In this document: positions 8,793 through 18,479 of the stretch, one piece after another
How the letters are laid out: every line of letters starts with the position of its first letter
Position numbering within the stretch: the stretch's first letter is position 1
Assembly: GCA_016713275.1 (NCBI GenBank)
Contig: JADJPL010000005.1
Coordinates: 310,001 to 374,000 of the forward strand
Length of the DNA: 64,000 nucleotides
Direction of reading: 5' to 3'
Source of the DNA: Haliscomenobacter sp.
GTDB taxonomy: Bacteria > Bacteroidota > Bacteroidia > Chitinophagales > Saprospiraceae
Made by a program: the position numbers and the translations under genes
Notes under the pieces: model-generated
The model's input: only the letters and a program-made list of their open reading frames with translations
The model's database searches: none
What the model was told of the DNA's origin: nothing

Positions 8793-9638
8793 TTATTGGA
8801 GGGTATTGCAAAGCGGGATGCGGGAATCCGTCTTCGCCCAGTGGGGCAATAGGCGGGTAAACCCCTGGTCCATATCCACTTTGACGACATACCAATCATC
8901 CCATTGCTCGGCGGCGCCGCAGAGCTGAACAAAATCGGCAACAAAAGGAGCTACTTTTTGATTGATCGGGCGCCCGTTCTCATCCAATGCATAAAAATAG
9001 GTATGGGAATCGGGGGTGGCGGTCTTGAAAAAAACGGGAATGCCTCCTTCGATGCAACGGATCGCGCAAGAACGATGCGGCTTTCCCTCGCCTGGGCGCA
9101 TGACGCCCAGATAGCACTTTGGATCCAGGATTTCGCCGCGCAAGGTTACCTGACCAAGCCGTTTAATATAAGACGGGCCGTCGGGTACAGCGGCGTACCC
9201 TTTAAACGCCTTTGCGCCTTCGGTCAGTTCAAAAGCTGCTTTTCCATCGTAGTAAATCATCTTCCCTTCTAATCGCACCCCTACCCCATCCAGGGATTTT
9301 CCCAATGCGTTCTCCATCCTCTCGATTGCTGGCTGGGCGCTCCTTTTTCCAAATCCCACCAGCATGATCCGCTGAAATTGGTTTTCAGGGTCCGCATGGG
9401 CGTCCATCTGCACTTTAAGACAGGGAATAGGTTCGGCAATCAATACCCCCTCCAACGTACTAAGCCGGTTGATTTCGTAGACCGAACGCGCAAAGGGTTG
9501 CTGGGAAAGGACCAACCCTCCGCTAACGAGTACGACTACCGCAACCAAAAACCAAACCGTTCGCCGAACCTTTCGGCCCGTTCTCTCCGGCGCGTTCTCT
9601 TGCCAGCCAATGTAAAATTCGTCGCTCTTGGTATGCAT
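8793..9638 (-). CDS. Membrane-anchored periplasmic protein of the Rieske/ferric-reductase operon
   Basis: 281 residues with one N-terminal membrane helix (about 28-45) after a basic, charged head, so the body should be periplasmic. The striking conserved part is near residues 170-205: DPKCYLGVMRPGEGKPHRSC followed by AIRCIEGGIPVFF, with three cysteines and a histidine that could bind metal or haem. I recognise the CYLGVMRPGxGKPH segment as typical of proteins encoded next to Rieske and ferric-reductase-like genes in Bacteroidota, but no biochemical function is known to me. It is the last gene of a minus-strand set starting at 12084, separated from the Rieske fusion by 81 bp. Confidence 0.6.
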   Translation of the reverse strand: MHTKSDEFYIGWQENAPERTGRKVRRTVWFLVAVVVLVSGGLVLSQQPFARSVYEINRLSTLEGVLIAEPIPCLKVQMDAHADPENQFQRIMLVGFGKRSAQPAIERMENALGKSLDGVGVRLEGKMIYYDGKAAFELTEGAKAFKGYAAVPDGPSYIKRLGQVTLRGEILDPKCYLGVMRPGEGKPHRSCAIRCIEGGIPVFFKTATPDSHTYFYALDENGRPINQKVAPFVADFVQLCGAAEQWDDWYVVKVDMDQGFTRLLPHWAKTDSRIPLCNTLQ

Positions 9639-9719
9639 GGGTGTTTTCTTGAATGGTTAAATGAATTACAAGCGTTAAGACGTTGGGGCGTTTGTCTCTT
9701 TTGCCTTTAGCCTTTTGCC

Positions 9720-10768
9720 TTACGCCTTTTGGTTAATTTCTGCCGGCTCTAATTCCGTACCTTCCGGAAACGGGGTTGGATTCACCCAAATGGCGCCTTC
9801 TTTCAGCTTCACGGAATAGGTCTCCAATTTTTCGGTATACGGGGGAGGCGATTGGCCGTTATGCGGGAGATACTGATACCCGTGCCAGGGGCAAGTGATG
9901 CAGCCGTCTACGATTTTGCCTTCGCCAAGCGGGCCATGTTGGTGGCGGCAACGATTGCTCACCGCGTAGACCTTACCATCGTGCTTGAAGACTGCTATAT
10001 TTTGCCCTTCGATGAATACAATTTTGGCGCGGGACTCCGGTATGTCTTCAGGGGGCCCACTTCATAATACCCCTCAAGCGCTAAAGCATATGCTTGCTGC
10101 CTTTTCCATCTGCTCCATTCCATCCTGGCCGCAGTAAGGTGCAACCCGATCAAAACCGAAAATCCCAGCCCGATTGCCCCAATCCAAACCGGAGATTGCT
10201 CCAATTGCACGACCCCAAGCAAAACGTGAAATAGCAACAACCCGTAGGCCGTATACACCAGCATATGCAACGCTTTCCAAACCCTGGGGCCGAGATTTTT
10301 CAACCAAAAATCGTGGCTCGTGGCGGCCATGAGAAACAAGATAATCAAGGCCAGAAAGCCCAGCACTTGAAAGGGAAAACGGGAAAAGGAACCATAATTC
10401 GTATTCGAGATCCAGACCGACAACAAAGGATCGGTATTGCCCAGCGCATGAAATTGGATGAGGTTAAAAATTCCGTGAACCAAAGCAATAAGAAACAAGG
10501 TCACACCCAGGTGCCTCCGGTTGTATAACAGGGGGGTAAAGCGGGCATCGATCCTTGCCAATGGCCCAATGCTCAAAACGACATGCAACATGAAAAAGGC
10601 CAAGGTACCCGTTGCCCGAATGAGGAGGGTCTCCGGGGTAACATTGGGAAAAAAAACGAGTTGAAAAGTGGCAAAACAGGCCAGGTAGGCGGCCATGAGT
10701 CCTGCCATAATCCGGTCGTAGCGGCGTTTTTGACGGTTCCATTGCACCGTGGTGTAGCTCACGCTCAT
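9720..10768 (-). CDS. Ferric-reductase-like membrane domain fused to a Rieske [2Fe-2S] domain (one frameshift)
   Basis: Likely a membrane electron-transfer protein. The N-terminal 220 residues form about six membrane helices with the His pattern of ferric reductase-like haem domains (MLHVVLSIGPLARID, LVHGIFNL, WKALHMLVY, LFHVLLGV). The C-terminal part is a Rieske domain with CRHQHGPLG (C-x-H) and CPWHGYQY (C-x-x-H). The frame breaks around 10045-10055, beside a G5 run; adding one base joins the halves through DIPESRAKIVFIEG into about 349 residues. Without this repair the Rieske part would have no sensible start. The gene begins 2 bp after the upstream protein's stop, so it is operonic. Confidence 0.8.
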
Positions 10769-10770
10769 GG

Positions 10771-11187
10771 CTAAAAAGTGATTTGGTGAAGGGGTTTATT
10801 TCGAATGGGATCCCGGATTTCCAATTGAAAAGGAGATGCCGAGGTCATCGTGCTGTCCAAAACGAACCGGTACGTTCCTTTTGACCCCAACCGGCCTAAG
10901 TAGGCTTTCTGCCAATACAGGGCGGCTGGTCCTGCGGTCAAAGGCTCGAGAAGGCGGAGTTCAAGCTGCTTAACCCGTCCATCCGGGCCGGCGTGCAAGG
11001 CCGCCAGTACGTTTCCGTCCCTGGCAGAAGCCACCGTTTTGGGCGCCTTACCCATGGGGATTCCCGTGAGCTCCGGCGAATACCCTTTTTGGGGTAAAGA
11101 ACGAATCGCCAAAACGAAACCAATGGGAAGCAGGACCGCCCAACGCATCCAGATCATTCGATGCCGCTTACGCCATTCAGGAACCAT
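10771..11187 (-). CDS. Membrane-anchored protein of unknown function, redox operon
   Basis: 138 residues. A basic N-terminus (EWRKRHR) leads into a single hydrophobic helix (about 13-27), after which the chain is probably periplasmic. The body is a beta-rich-looking domain (GNVLAALHAGPDGRVKQLEL, RFVLDSTMTSASPFQLEI). No cysteines or metal motifs. It overlaps the start-side gene by 11 bp and is followed 2 bp later by the Rieske fusion, so it is tightly embedded in the operon and may be an accessory subunit of that redox protein. I do not recognise a family. Confidence 0.55.
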   Translation of the reverse strand: MVPEWRKRHRMIWMRWAVLLPIGFVLAIRSLPQKGYSPELTGIPMGKAPKTVASARDGNVLAALHAGPDGRVKQLELRLLEPLTAGPAALYWQKAYLGRLGSKGTYRFVLDSTMTSASPFQLEIRDPIRNKPLHQITF

Positions 11188-11392
11188 GGGTATCTGATTT
11201 TATCCATTTGACCAAAAGGATGACCCAAAACGCAGCCGAACCGGGAAGAAGCAATAGACGCGTTCGCCAGGAGGCTCCATGGAGATTGGGATCGATCCGC
11301 TCTGCGCCCCGAAAAACAAACCAAATTCCAAAGAAAACCCCCAAAAGCAGGTAGAGGTAAAACGCAAAAAGCAGGAGTTTCGCTAACATCAT
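11177..11392 (-). CDS. Small two-helix membrane protein of the redox operon
   Basis: About 71 residues from the ATG at 11392 (MMLAKLLLFAF); the frame is open further upstream but that part is charged and unlike a protein start. Two hydrophobic segments (about 4-24 and 47-62) flank a short polar stretch FRGAERIDPNLHGASWR. It overlaps the next gene by 11 bp and follows the SDR gene by 14 bp. Probably an integral-membrane helper of the ferric-reductase-like protein; function not established. Confidence 0.5.
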   Translation of the reverse strand: MMLAKLLLFAFYLYLLLGVFFGIWFVFRGAERIDPNLHGASWRTRLLLLPGSAAFWVILLVKWIKSDTHGS

Positions 11393-11406
11393 CTGTTTCT
11401 GATTGA

Positions 11407-12084
11407 CTAAGACTCGTGGTACACTTTTATGACCGTTTCGCGCAATAATTGCCCAGGCTCGGTGAACAGGAAATAAATCGCATCGGCGATCCCTTCCGCA
11501 GGAACCCATTTGGAGAAATCAGCGTCCGGCATCGATTCCCGGTTTTGTGGGGTATCAATGGTGCTGGGTATCACCACCGACGCCCGGATTCCCTTGCCTT
11601 TGCCATAGGCATTGATGACCTCGGCTAAATAGTGCACCATGGCTTTGGACAAACCGTAGGCCACCGAATGAACGGCATCCTGTGGCTGAAAACCCGGCCG
11701 GGAGCCGATCAGGACAAACTGCCCCCCGCCCGCTTGTTCAAAATGGGGCAAAAGCGCCCGTACAACATAGTAGGCTGTATGGAAATTCAATTTAATCATT
11801 TTCTCCAGCGCCGCGCCATCCGTTTCTTTCAGTCCGCCTAGCGCAAAAGCGCCTACCAATAAAATAGCGGACTTCAATTCGGGATCCTTTTGCGTTAACT
11901 CCCTGAGGTAATCACCTACAGCCGTTTCCTGGGTCAGGTCGACATTGGCAAATTGCACGCCATCGATCAAGCCCTCGGGGCCCCGGGCGATGGCATAAAG
12001 TGTGTATCCTTCTTCCTGAAATTTCCTGACTACCGCGCTTCCCAAATTACCGGAAGCCCCGGTGATTAAAATTGATTTTTTCAT
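11407..12084 (-). CDS. Short-chain dehydrogenase/reductase, NAD(P)-dependent
   Basis: 225 residues with a complete classical SDR layout: nucleotide motif TGASGNLG near residue 7, the LLVGAF segment in place of NNAG, a catalytic-serine region LIGSRPGF, the Y-x-x-x-K motif YGLSK near residue 155, and a C-terminal end slightly shorter than usual. The cofactor is probably NADP(H), but the substrate is not predictable. It is first in a run of minus-strand genes that continue into the Rieske/ferric-reductase fusion, and lies 47 bp downstream of the aquaporin stop. Confidence 0.8.
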   Translation of the reverse strand: MKKSILITGASGNLGSAVVRKFQEEGYTLYAIARGPEGLIDGVQFANVDLTQETAVGDYLRELTQKDPELKSAILLVGAFALGGLKETDGAALEKMIKLNFHTAYYVVRALLPHFEQAGGGQFVLIGSRPGFQPQDAVHSVAYGLSKAMVHYLAEVINAYGKGKGIRASVVIPSTIDTPQNRESMPDADFSKWVPAEGIADAIYFLFTEPGQLLRETVIKVYHES

Positions 12085-12131
12085 CGTGCTGCTTTTTTTT
12101 CAAAACTCAAATTAAGCATTCCTTCGTCTAT

Positions 12132-12932
12132 TCATCGTTTAGGTCCCAATACCTCATAAATGGGGTTCTGGTGTTTTTTCCCGCTCATATGACAATCCAT
12201 CGAAAGGCAATTCCCATTATTCCTCCATCGATATATCCTCCGAAATACGAAACCGGCTGCATTCATACCCACAATGGGGCCGGCAAAATAAATCCACCAA
12301 TCCCTCCAAATACCCGAAGGAAGGGCCGAGGCTACCGTCCGGGCGGGATTGATGCTCATGCCGGAAAAAGGGGCCTCAAAAGCAATGAAGAAGGTAAGCA
12401 ATACGCCGACGAAATACCCGGTATACGGCGCCAGCTTTTGGGCATTGCTCGATAACAATACAACCAAAAACAGACAAAAAGACATCAGCGCTTCCAACAC
12501 CAAGGCGGTCAGCCATCCAGACGGCCCGGGTACCGTAACGACATAATTGACTGCCGGGTCTGAAATGTAGGGATAAACCATCCACTTAAATAAAAAAATC
12601 CCCAAGGCGCCTCCGGCAAACTGAGCGAACATATACCCAGCCGCATCTGCTGGCCGTATCCGGTCCAGTTGAAGAAAGGTGAGGGTGACCGCAGGGTTCA
12701 TATGCGCCCCAGAGCGTTTTCCCCAAGGGGAGTATATGAGCAATACCGCCGTTAGCCCCATGGCGGCGCCCATGATTGCCCTGCGGACAAATGGGTCCGC
12801 GATCAACTGCCTGACAGGCAGACTTGGGCTTTCCAGCAGAATGGTGAAAAAAGCCGCAGACACCATAAACATCCCCAAGGCCCAAGCCTCAATAAGATAA
12901 ATCGGTGTATGGGTTCTAATTGCTTGCCACAT
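12132..12932 (-). CDS. Aquaporin / major intrinsic protein channel
   Basis: Membrane channel for water or small neutral solutes. The 266 residues show six membrane segments with both half-helix motifs: NPAV (in SGAHMNPAVTLTF) and NPAR (in SGMSINPARTVAS). The chain is slightly extended at both ends with a basic tail RRIYRWRNN. The start region overlaps the stop of the GH133 gene by 17 bp, tying it to the glucan-handling operon. This suggests it moves water or a small product such as glycerol; the selectivity filter cannot be settled by eye. Confidence 0.9.
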   Translation of the reverse strand: MWQAIRTHTPIYLIEAWALGMFMVSAAFFTILLESPSLPVRQLIADPFVRRAIMGAAMGLTAVLLIYSPWGKRSGAHMNPAVTLTFLQLDRIRPADAAGYMFAQFAGGALGIFLFKWMVYPYISDPAVNYVVTVPGPSGWLTALVLEALMSFCLFLVVLLSSNAQKLAPYTGYFVGVLLTFFIAFEAPFSGMSINPARTVASALPSGIWRDWWIYFAGPIVGMNAAGFVFRRIYRWRNNGNCLSMDCHMSGKKHQNPIYEVLGPKR

Positions 12933-14883
12933 CGATCCGGGTTTTGGTTAGTTCGTACCACACTTTCAACAGCATCCCAACGGACCAGGCCTGATGGATG
13001 CACCCTTTTCCTGCAGAGGGCACACCTCCGTCAAAGACCTCGGAGATCCCATACAAACCATTTTCCTCGTAAAAGTGGTTCTTTAATCCTTCCATGCGGC
13101 CGACGACTTCCTCCTTGGCCTCTAAGGAAAATCCTTTGATTTTCAGGTATGCCAAGGCGTATTCTCCCCAAAGAAACGGCCAAACCGTGCCTTGGTGGTA
13201 AGCCGTATCGCGCTCCCATGGACCGCCCTCATACACCGGTTTAAAATCCGGATCGCCAGGGGAAAGGGTGCGCAAGCCCATATCCGTATACAAGTGTTTG
13301 TCTACCACGGCGAGCACGTTCTCGCATTCTTTCGCGGTAAGCAGGGAAAAGGGCAAGCTGATGGCATAAATCTGGTTGGGTCGTAAGGCGGCATCGGCAT
13401 ACTCTCCCGGGATCACTACATCGTTCAAATACCCCTCTTCGTTTAAAAAATAAGCGCGAAAAGCTTCCTCTGCTTTCCCGATCAGGGGTTGAAACGAGTT
13501 CTCCCGTGCAAAATGGCTGGTAAAATAATCAAACACCTTCAAGGCGTTGTACCAAAGCGCATTTATCTCCACCGGACATCCTTGGCGCGGAGTAACGACG
13601 AAATCCCCCACTTTGGCATCCATCCAGGTGAGCTGATTCAACCCTTCTCCTCCAAAAAGAAGCCCTTCTGGGGTAAGGTGGATATTATACCGGGTACCCC
13701 TCACATGAGCGTCCAGAATTTCCTCCAACTTAGGCAAGGTATCCTGTATATAATCCCAATCTCCGAATGCTTCCGCGTATTCGTATAAGCACACAAAAAG
13801 CCAAAGGGCGGCATCGAAGGTATTGTATTCGGGCGTCTCGCCGCTGTCGGGAAACCGGTTGGGGAGCATGCCCCCGTCTAGGTAAGATAAGAACGTTTGA
13901 AAAATGGATTTTGAAACCGCTTGTTTTCCCGAGGCAATCGTGAGCCCGCGCATGGCGATCATGGTGTCCCGGCCCCAATCGGTAAACCAATGGTACCCAG
14001 CGATCAAGGAATAACTTTCACTGGAAGCCCGGCGCACTAAAAATTGATCTCCTGCAACAGAGAGGTCGTTAAAGAAGGTATTTTCCGAAACGGGGGCCAG
14101 GGCCTGGGACCGGGCAATGGCCTCTTGTTTCCATTGAAACCCATTGGGTTCCCCCTTAGGCTCCTCGGTAGAAAAGACCAAGTATGCGCTTTCCCCTTTT
14201 TCTAGTGAAAGGGAGATCGAGCCAAGGCTCCGGGCATCCTCCTTGAAATCGAGGCCACGGCGTTGCTCTTCGAGGTATTCGAGGTTTTTATACCAAACCA
14301 GATTCCGTTCGAAAGTTCCCTTGGAAAAGTACAGAAAAAACGGCAAGGAGTCGTAATGCGGATACACTTTAAAAGCCCTTTCAGCTATCGGTTCGAGGTG
14401 AAAATCAAAGAATTCACTTTCGCTGAAAAGGCTGTGGTAATCGCGATAAACCAGGAGCGGATTTACATCCAATCTCAGTTCCTCCTCGCCCTCATTGGTA
14501 TACTCGACCACCGTGGTATTGGCGCCATACACCATGAAAACGCATTTAGAGAGGCAGAAACCTTCCCCCTCAAACCGGGTTTTGGGAAAAGGAATGGACT
14601 CAAACCCCCGGATAAATTGGAATCCTGAAGGATAAACGGCGCCCGGATATTGATTGGCGGATAAGGCAGCCGGATTTCCCATCAAAGGGTGTACCGTTTC
14701 CTCCAACTTGGAGACCAAGACCCTTCGGTCCGTAGGCGGCTGGAATGCGGCGGCGAGCAATCCGTGATACCTCCTTGTATTGGCGCCGCAGACGGTACTG
14801 GAGGCATAGCCGCCTATTCCATTCGTCACCAGCCATTCCTTGGTTACGGCATCCTCAAAAGAGGCGATGAGGACGTTTCGCAT
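12916..14883 (-). CDS. Amylo-alpha-1,6-glucosidase / glycogen debranching enzyme, GH133-type
   Basis: Removes alpha-1,6-linked glucose at branch points. The N-terminal domain has the family marks KEWLVTNGIGGYASST and ANTRRYHGLLAA, and the C-terminal (alpha/alpha)6 barrel has YHWFTDWGRDTMIAMRGL, LTWMDAK and CPVEINALWYNAL, with HQGTVWPFLWG near the end. No signal peptide, so it is probably cytoplasmic. From ATG 14883 it has about 655 residues, the normal length; the open frame upstream to 14961 runs into the preceding gene and is probably not used. It lies 29 bp after the GH63 gene and overlaps the aquaporin. Confidence 0.93.
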   Translation of the reverse strand: MRNVLIASFEDAVTKEWLVTNGIGGYASSTVCGANTRRYHGLLAAAFQPPTDRRVLVSKLEETVHPLMGNPAALSANQYPGAVYPSGFQFIRGFESIPFPKTRFEGEGFCLSKCVFMVYGANTTVVEYTNEGEEELRLDVNPLLVYRDYHSLFSESEFFDFHLEPIAERAFKVYPHYDSLPFFLYFSKGTFERNLVWYKNLEYLEEQRRGLDFKEDARSLGSISLSLEKGESAYLVFSTEEPKGEPNGFQWKQEAIARSQALAPVSENTFFNDLSVAGDQFLVRRASSESYSLIAGYHWFTDWGRDTMIAMRGLTIASGKQAVSKSIFQTFLSYLDGGMLPNRFPDSGETPEYNTFDAALWLFVCLYEYAEAFGDWDYIQDTLPKLEEILDAHVRGTRYNIHLTPEGLLFGGEGLNQLTWMDAKVGDFVVTPRQGCPVEINALWYNALKVFDYFTSHFARENSFQPLIGKAEEAFRAYFLNEEGYLNDVVIPGEYADAALRPNQIYAISLPFSLLTAKECENVLAVVDKHLYTDMGLRTLSPGDPDFKPVYEGGPWERDTAYHQGTVWPFLWGEYALAYLKIKGFSLEAKEEVVGRMEGLKNHFYEENGLYGISEVFDGGVPSAGKGCIHQAWSVGMLLKVWYELTKTRIDVASN

Positions 14884-14912
14884 ATTTGGTTTTTTTAATG
14901 CCCTGTTCCGGA

Positions 14913-17561
14913 TTATTTCCATCCGAATCCATCGATGAGTTCGGCTACCAGGCCGGTCCACCCTGTTTGATGGGAAGCGCCCACGCCCCTTGCCGTCTCT
15001 CCGTGGAAATATTCGTAAAACAGAACGAGCTCCTTAAAATTAGGGTCGGTATGGTAAATGGACGCATCGCCGTGCACCGGCCTCTGTCCCGATTCGTCCT
15101 TTCGGAAAATTGAAATCAGCCTTTTGGATAGTTCCGCCGCCGCATCCTGAAGGGTAACCCAGTTTCCGGAACCTCTGGGCACTTCTACCTTACAGGAGTC
15201 TCCATAGTAGCTATGATACGTCTCAAGGGCTCGAAGAATCAGATAGTTCATCGGCATCCAGATGGGGCCCCTCCAATTGGAATTACCGCCGAACAACCCG
15301 GTAGTAGACTCTCCGGGCTCGTATGCCAATCCAAAGGGTTGCCCTTCGATTTGAACCACGTAGGGGGTGTGGTGAAACTTGGAAAGCGACCTGACCCCTC
15401 CTTTGCCCAAGAATTCGCCTTCGTCGAAAAGGGCTTCCAATAGCCGTTCTAATCGGGGTTGGGGTACTAAGGACAAGAGGAGATCTTTCCCTTCGTGCAG
15501 GTTATCGATCACCAGGTATTGTTGATTTTCCGTCCGGTATTTTTGGAACCATTTTAAGCGCTCATGAAAATCGGGGAGCCTCTTTAATCGTTCTTCGTCG
15601 AGTACCAGCACGGCAAACAGGGTGGTCAAGCCTACCAGCGACCGGACGCGGAGAGGTATATACTGATCGTTGGGCAAAGCGAGGATATCGTAAAAGAATC
15701 CATCCCGTTCGTCCCAGGAACCCGTCCAGCCTTGTCCAATCCGGTTGAGGGATTCCGAAATGTAGACAAAGTGTTCGAAAAACTTGGTGGCCACATCTTC
15801 GTAGGCTTCCTCCCCATCCTCAGCCAGGATCAGGGCCATTTCCAACATGTTTAGACAGTACATCGCCATCCAGGCGGTGCCGTCGGCCTGCTCCAGGTAC
15901 CCTCCTCCCGGGATGAATCCGCTGCGGTCGAAAACCCCAATATTATCCAACCCCAGGAAGCCTCCTTCGAATACGTTATTTCCCTTGTGATCCTTTCGGT
16001 TCACCCACCAGGTAAAATTGAGCAGCAATTTTTGGAAGACGCGTTTGAGGAAGGATTTATCGTCTTTGCCGTTTCGCGCTTTGTCGATTTTGTACACCTG
16101 CAAACAGGCCCAAGCGTGTACAGGTGGGTTTACATCGGCGAACGCCCATTCGTATGCCGGGATTTGGCCGTTGGGGTGCATATACCACTCGCGAAGGAAC
16201 AATATCAGTTGGTTTTTGGCAAATTCCGCATCGGCCATTGCCAAAGGCACGCAGTGGAATGCCAGGTCCCAGGCGGCATACCAAGGGTACTCCCACTTAT
16301 CGGGCATGGATACGACGTCCTCGTTGTTGAGATGCATCCAACTGCTGTTTCTTCCCCGTTTCCGCTCGGCAGGAGGAGGGGTTTGGCCCGGATCCCCTTC
16401 CAGCCAGCGGGGAATGTCGATATGGAAGTATTGTTTACTCCAAAGCATCCCGGCAAAGGCCTGGCGCTGAATGTTTCGGGTATCCTCGTCGTCCCCTTTT
16501 TGAAGTTCGGAATAAAAAGCATTCGCTTCCGCAATTCGGTTCTCAAAAGCCTCCTCGAACGAAGTGGAAAGTGGGTTTATGGGTTGGCCATTTTGGGTCA
16601 GGCGCAACCGGATTTCCACCTTTTCGCCCGCCATCAATTGGAATTGGTACAACGGGGCAAATTTGGTCCCCTCCTCTTTTCCCGCTAGAAAGTCAAAATC
16701 GTCTTGAATGACTGCCCGGTGAAAAGCATCTTTTACGAAAGGACTGGTATTGGGCGTCCCAAAAAGCCGCTCCGCATTGGTTTCATTTTCGGTAAATAAG
16801 GCGCGGGCTGCCGGTTGGAAGGAAAAATGGTATTTACCCAGGGTGGGATGAACCGCCATCGCAGTGAGGCCGTTTTCCTCCTCTATCCGGATATTGGGTT
16901 TTTGCTCTTTGGGGTCAAAAGACCAGCGGTTTCTAAACCATAGCGTAGGCAAAATGGTAATAGGGGCAGCCTCTTCGCTGCGGTTGATCACCGAAATCCG
17001 GATGCAGATATCCTCCTCGTCCGCTTTGGCATACTCGGTGAACACGTCAAAATACCGCGAAGAGTCAAAGGGGGCGGCATCCAGGAGTTCATACTCGAGT
17101 TCGTGTTTGGAGCGGTGGGCGTTCGTGCGCACTAAATCGTCGTAAGGAAAGGCGTCGGTTGGATACTTGTACAAATGCTTCATGTAGGAATGGGTTGGCG
17201 TGCTGTCGAGGTAGTAATACAACTCCTTGACATCCTCCCCGTGGTTTCCTTCCGGGCCGGTCAGCCCGAAAAGGCGTTCTTTTAGGATGGGATCCTTGCC
17301 ATTCCAAAGGGAAACGGCAAAACACAGGTTGCAGCGCTGATCCGAGATCCCTGCAATCCCATCTTCTCCCCATCGGTAGGTGCGGGAACGGGCATGGTCG
17401 TGAGGAAAATAATCCCAAGCGGTGCCGTTTGGGCTATAATCTTCCCTCACGGTGCCCCATTGACGTTCGCTTAGGTAAGGGCCCCATTTGAGCCATTTTT
17501 TGCCTTGGGAGTAGGTTTCCTGTAGACGCAGTTTTTCGGGATTTTGGATGGGTTTTTCCAT
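14913..17561 (-). CDS. GH63-type (MGH1-like) glucosidase
   Basis: 882 residues without a signal peptide. Family marks are WGPYLSERQWGTVREDYS at the N-terminus, WYAAWDLAFHCVPLA near residue 455, GFIPGGGYLEQADGTAWMAMY, the GQGWTGSWDERDGFFYD region, and SNWRGPIWMPMNYL with the C-terminal QTGWTGLVAELI. These are the marks of bacterial GH63 proteins that cleave alpha-glucosides or mannosyl/glucosyl-glycerates; the true substrate is unknown. The gene is intact and flanked by a debranching enzyme and a glucose-dehydrogenase-like SDR, so an alpha-glucan or compatible-solute substrate that releases glucose is the best guess. Confidence 0.9.
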   Translation of the reverse strand: MEKPIQNPEKLRLQETYSQGKKWLKWGPYLSERQWGTVREDYSPNGTAWDYFPHDHARSRTYRWGEDGIAGISDQRCNLCFAVSLWNGKDPILKERLFGLTGPEGNHGEDVKELYYYLDSTPTHSYMKHLYKYPTDAFPYDDLVRTNAHRSKHELEYELLDAAPFDSSRYFDVFTEYAKADEEDICIRISVINRSEEAAPITILPTLWFRNRWSFDPKEQKPNIRIEEENGLTAMAVHPTLGKYHFSFQPAARALFTENETNAERLFGTPNTSPFVKDAFHRAVIQDDFDFLAGKEEGTKFAPLYQFQLMAGEKVEIRLRLTQNGQPINPLSTSFEEAFENRIAEANAFYSELQKGDDEDTRNIQRQAFAGMLWSKQYFHIDIPRWLEGDPGQTPPPAERKRGRNSSWMHLNNEDVVSMPDKWEYPWYAAWDLAFHCVPLAMADAEFAKNQLILFLREWYMHPNGQIPAYEWAFADVNPPVHAWACLQVYKIDKARNGKDDKSFLKRVFQKLLLNFTWWVNRKDHKGNNVFEGGFLGLDNIGVFDRSGFIPGGGYLEQADGTAWMAMYCLNMLEMALILAEDGEEAYEDVATKFFEHFVYISESLNRIGQGWTGSWDERDGFFYDILALPNDQYIPLRVRSLVGLTTLFAVLVLDEERLKRLPDFHERLKWFQKYRTENQQYLVIDNLHEGKDLLLSLVPQPRLERLLEALFDEGEFLGKGGVRSLSKFHHTPYVVQIEGQPFGLAYEPGESTTGLFGGNSNWRGPIWMPMNYLILRALETYHSYYGDSCKVEVPRGSGNWVTLQDAAAELSKRLISIFRKDESGQRPVHGDASIYHTDPNFKELVLFYEYFHGETARGVGASHQTGWTGLVAELIDGFGWK

Positions 17562-17617
17562 TACTTGTTTTTATGAAAAATGGAGAAAGGAAAGGGGTAC
17601 TTCCAAATGGCTTTTGA

Positions 17618-18436
17618 TCAGCCATTGTCTTCAAACCCAGGGTAAAGGGTCATTCCTCCGTCGACAAAAATAGTGGTCCCGTGGATATAGTCCGATTCGT
17701 CGGAGGCCAACCAACAGCATACGTTTCCAATATCTTCGGTCAAACCGACTCTTTTGTAGGGAATGAGTCTTAAGAGCCGTTGCTCGGCTTCGGGCGTTTC
17801 CCAAGCCATGCGGTTGATGGGCGTCTTGATCGCTCCAGGGGCAATGCTGTTTACGCGGATCTTCATGGGGCCGAGCTCCTGAGCCAAGGATTTCATCATC
17901 AACATCACGCCTCCTTTGGAAGCGGCATAGTTGACATGGCCCGCCCACGGAATGAGTTCGTGAACGGAGCTCATACAAATGATTTTGCCCAATGCTTTGG
18001 AAACCTCGGTGCGCATACCCCGGCGGTGAAATTCGCGCACCGCTTCCTGTGAGCAAAGAAATTGTCCCGTCAGGTTGACATCCAAAACAAATTGCCAGTC
18101 GGCCAACGACATTTCCATAAAGGGAGCATCTTTTTGCAAACCGGCGTTGTTCACGAGGATATCCACCGTTCCAAAAGCCTCCACGGCGCTTTGAAACATG
18201 GCTTTCACTTGTTCTTGTTTGCTCACATCCGCTTTAAAAGCCATCGCTCTTCCTCCCAACGCGTGGATATTGGCCACTGCCTCGTCAGCGCCGGCGCTAT
18301 TCCCCGCATAGTTGACGATTACGTTGGCGCCATCCATTCCTAATGCGATCGCACAGGCCTTGCCTATTCCCGAACTGGCGCCGGTCACCAAAGCGGTTTG
18401 TCCCGACAGCCTTTTTTGATTTAATTCCATTACCAT
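17618..18436 (-). CDS. Glucose 1-dehydrogenase-like SDR
   Basis: 272 residues, classical SDR: TGASSGIGKACAIALG cofactor motif near residue 18, NNAGLQKDAP, the catalytic serine in CMSSVHELIPWAG, YAASKGG with the Y-x-x-x-K pair, and the C-terminal IFVDGGMTLYPGF that is typical of glucose 1-dehydrogenases. It would oxidise beta-D-glucose to gluconolactone with NAD(P)+. Two ATG codons (18436 and 18430) are possible starts. Position directly after GH63 in transcription order terms (upstream gene of the same strand set) supports glucose as the substrate, but this is contextual. Confidence 0.85.
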   Translation of the reverse strand: MVMELNQKRLSGQTALVTGASSGIGKACAIALGMDGANVIVNYAGNSAGADEAVANIHALGGRAMAFKADVSKQEQVKAMFQSAVEAFGTVDILVNNAGLQKDAPFMEMSLADWQFVLDVNLTGQFLCSQEAVREFHRRGMRTEVSKALGKIICMSSVHELIPWAGHVNYAASKGGVMLMMKSLAQELGPMKIRVNSIAPGAIKTPINRMAWETPEAEQRLLRLIPYKRVGLTEDIGNVCCWLASDESDYIHGTTIFVDGGMTLYPGFEDNG

Positions 18437-18479
18437 TTATTTTTTTCGATTGAAAAAACCAGATAGGCGCCCAAAAGGC

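Noticed and set aside
9640..9719. Repetitive pyrimidine-rich stretch (GCCTTTAGCCTTTTGCCTT) as a regulatory repeat
   Set aside because: Simple low-complexity sequence next to a gene end; no structure or second copy in the window.
10045..10768. Two separate genes for the membrane domain and the Rieske domain
   Set aside because: The Rieske part has no proper start and joins smoothly with one base restored; a single fusion gene explains both.
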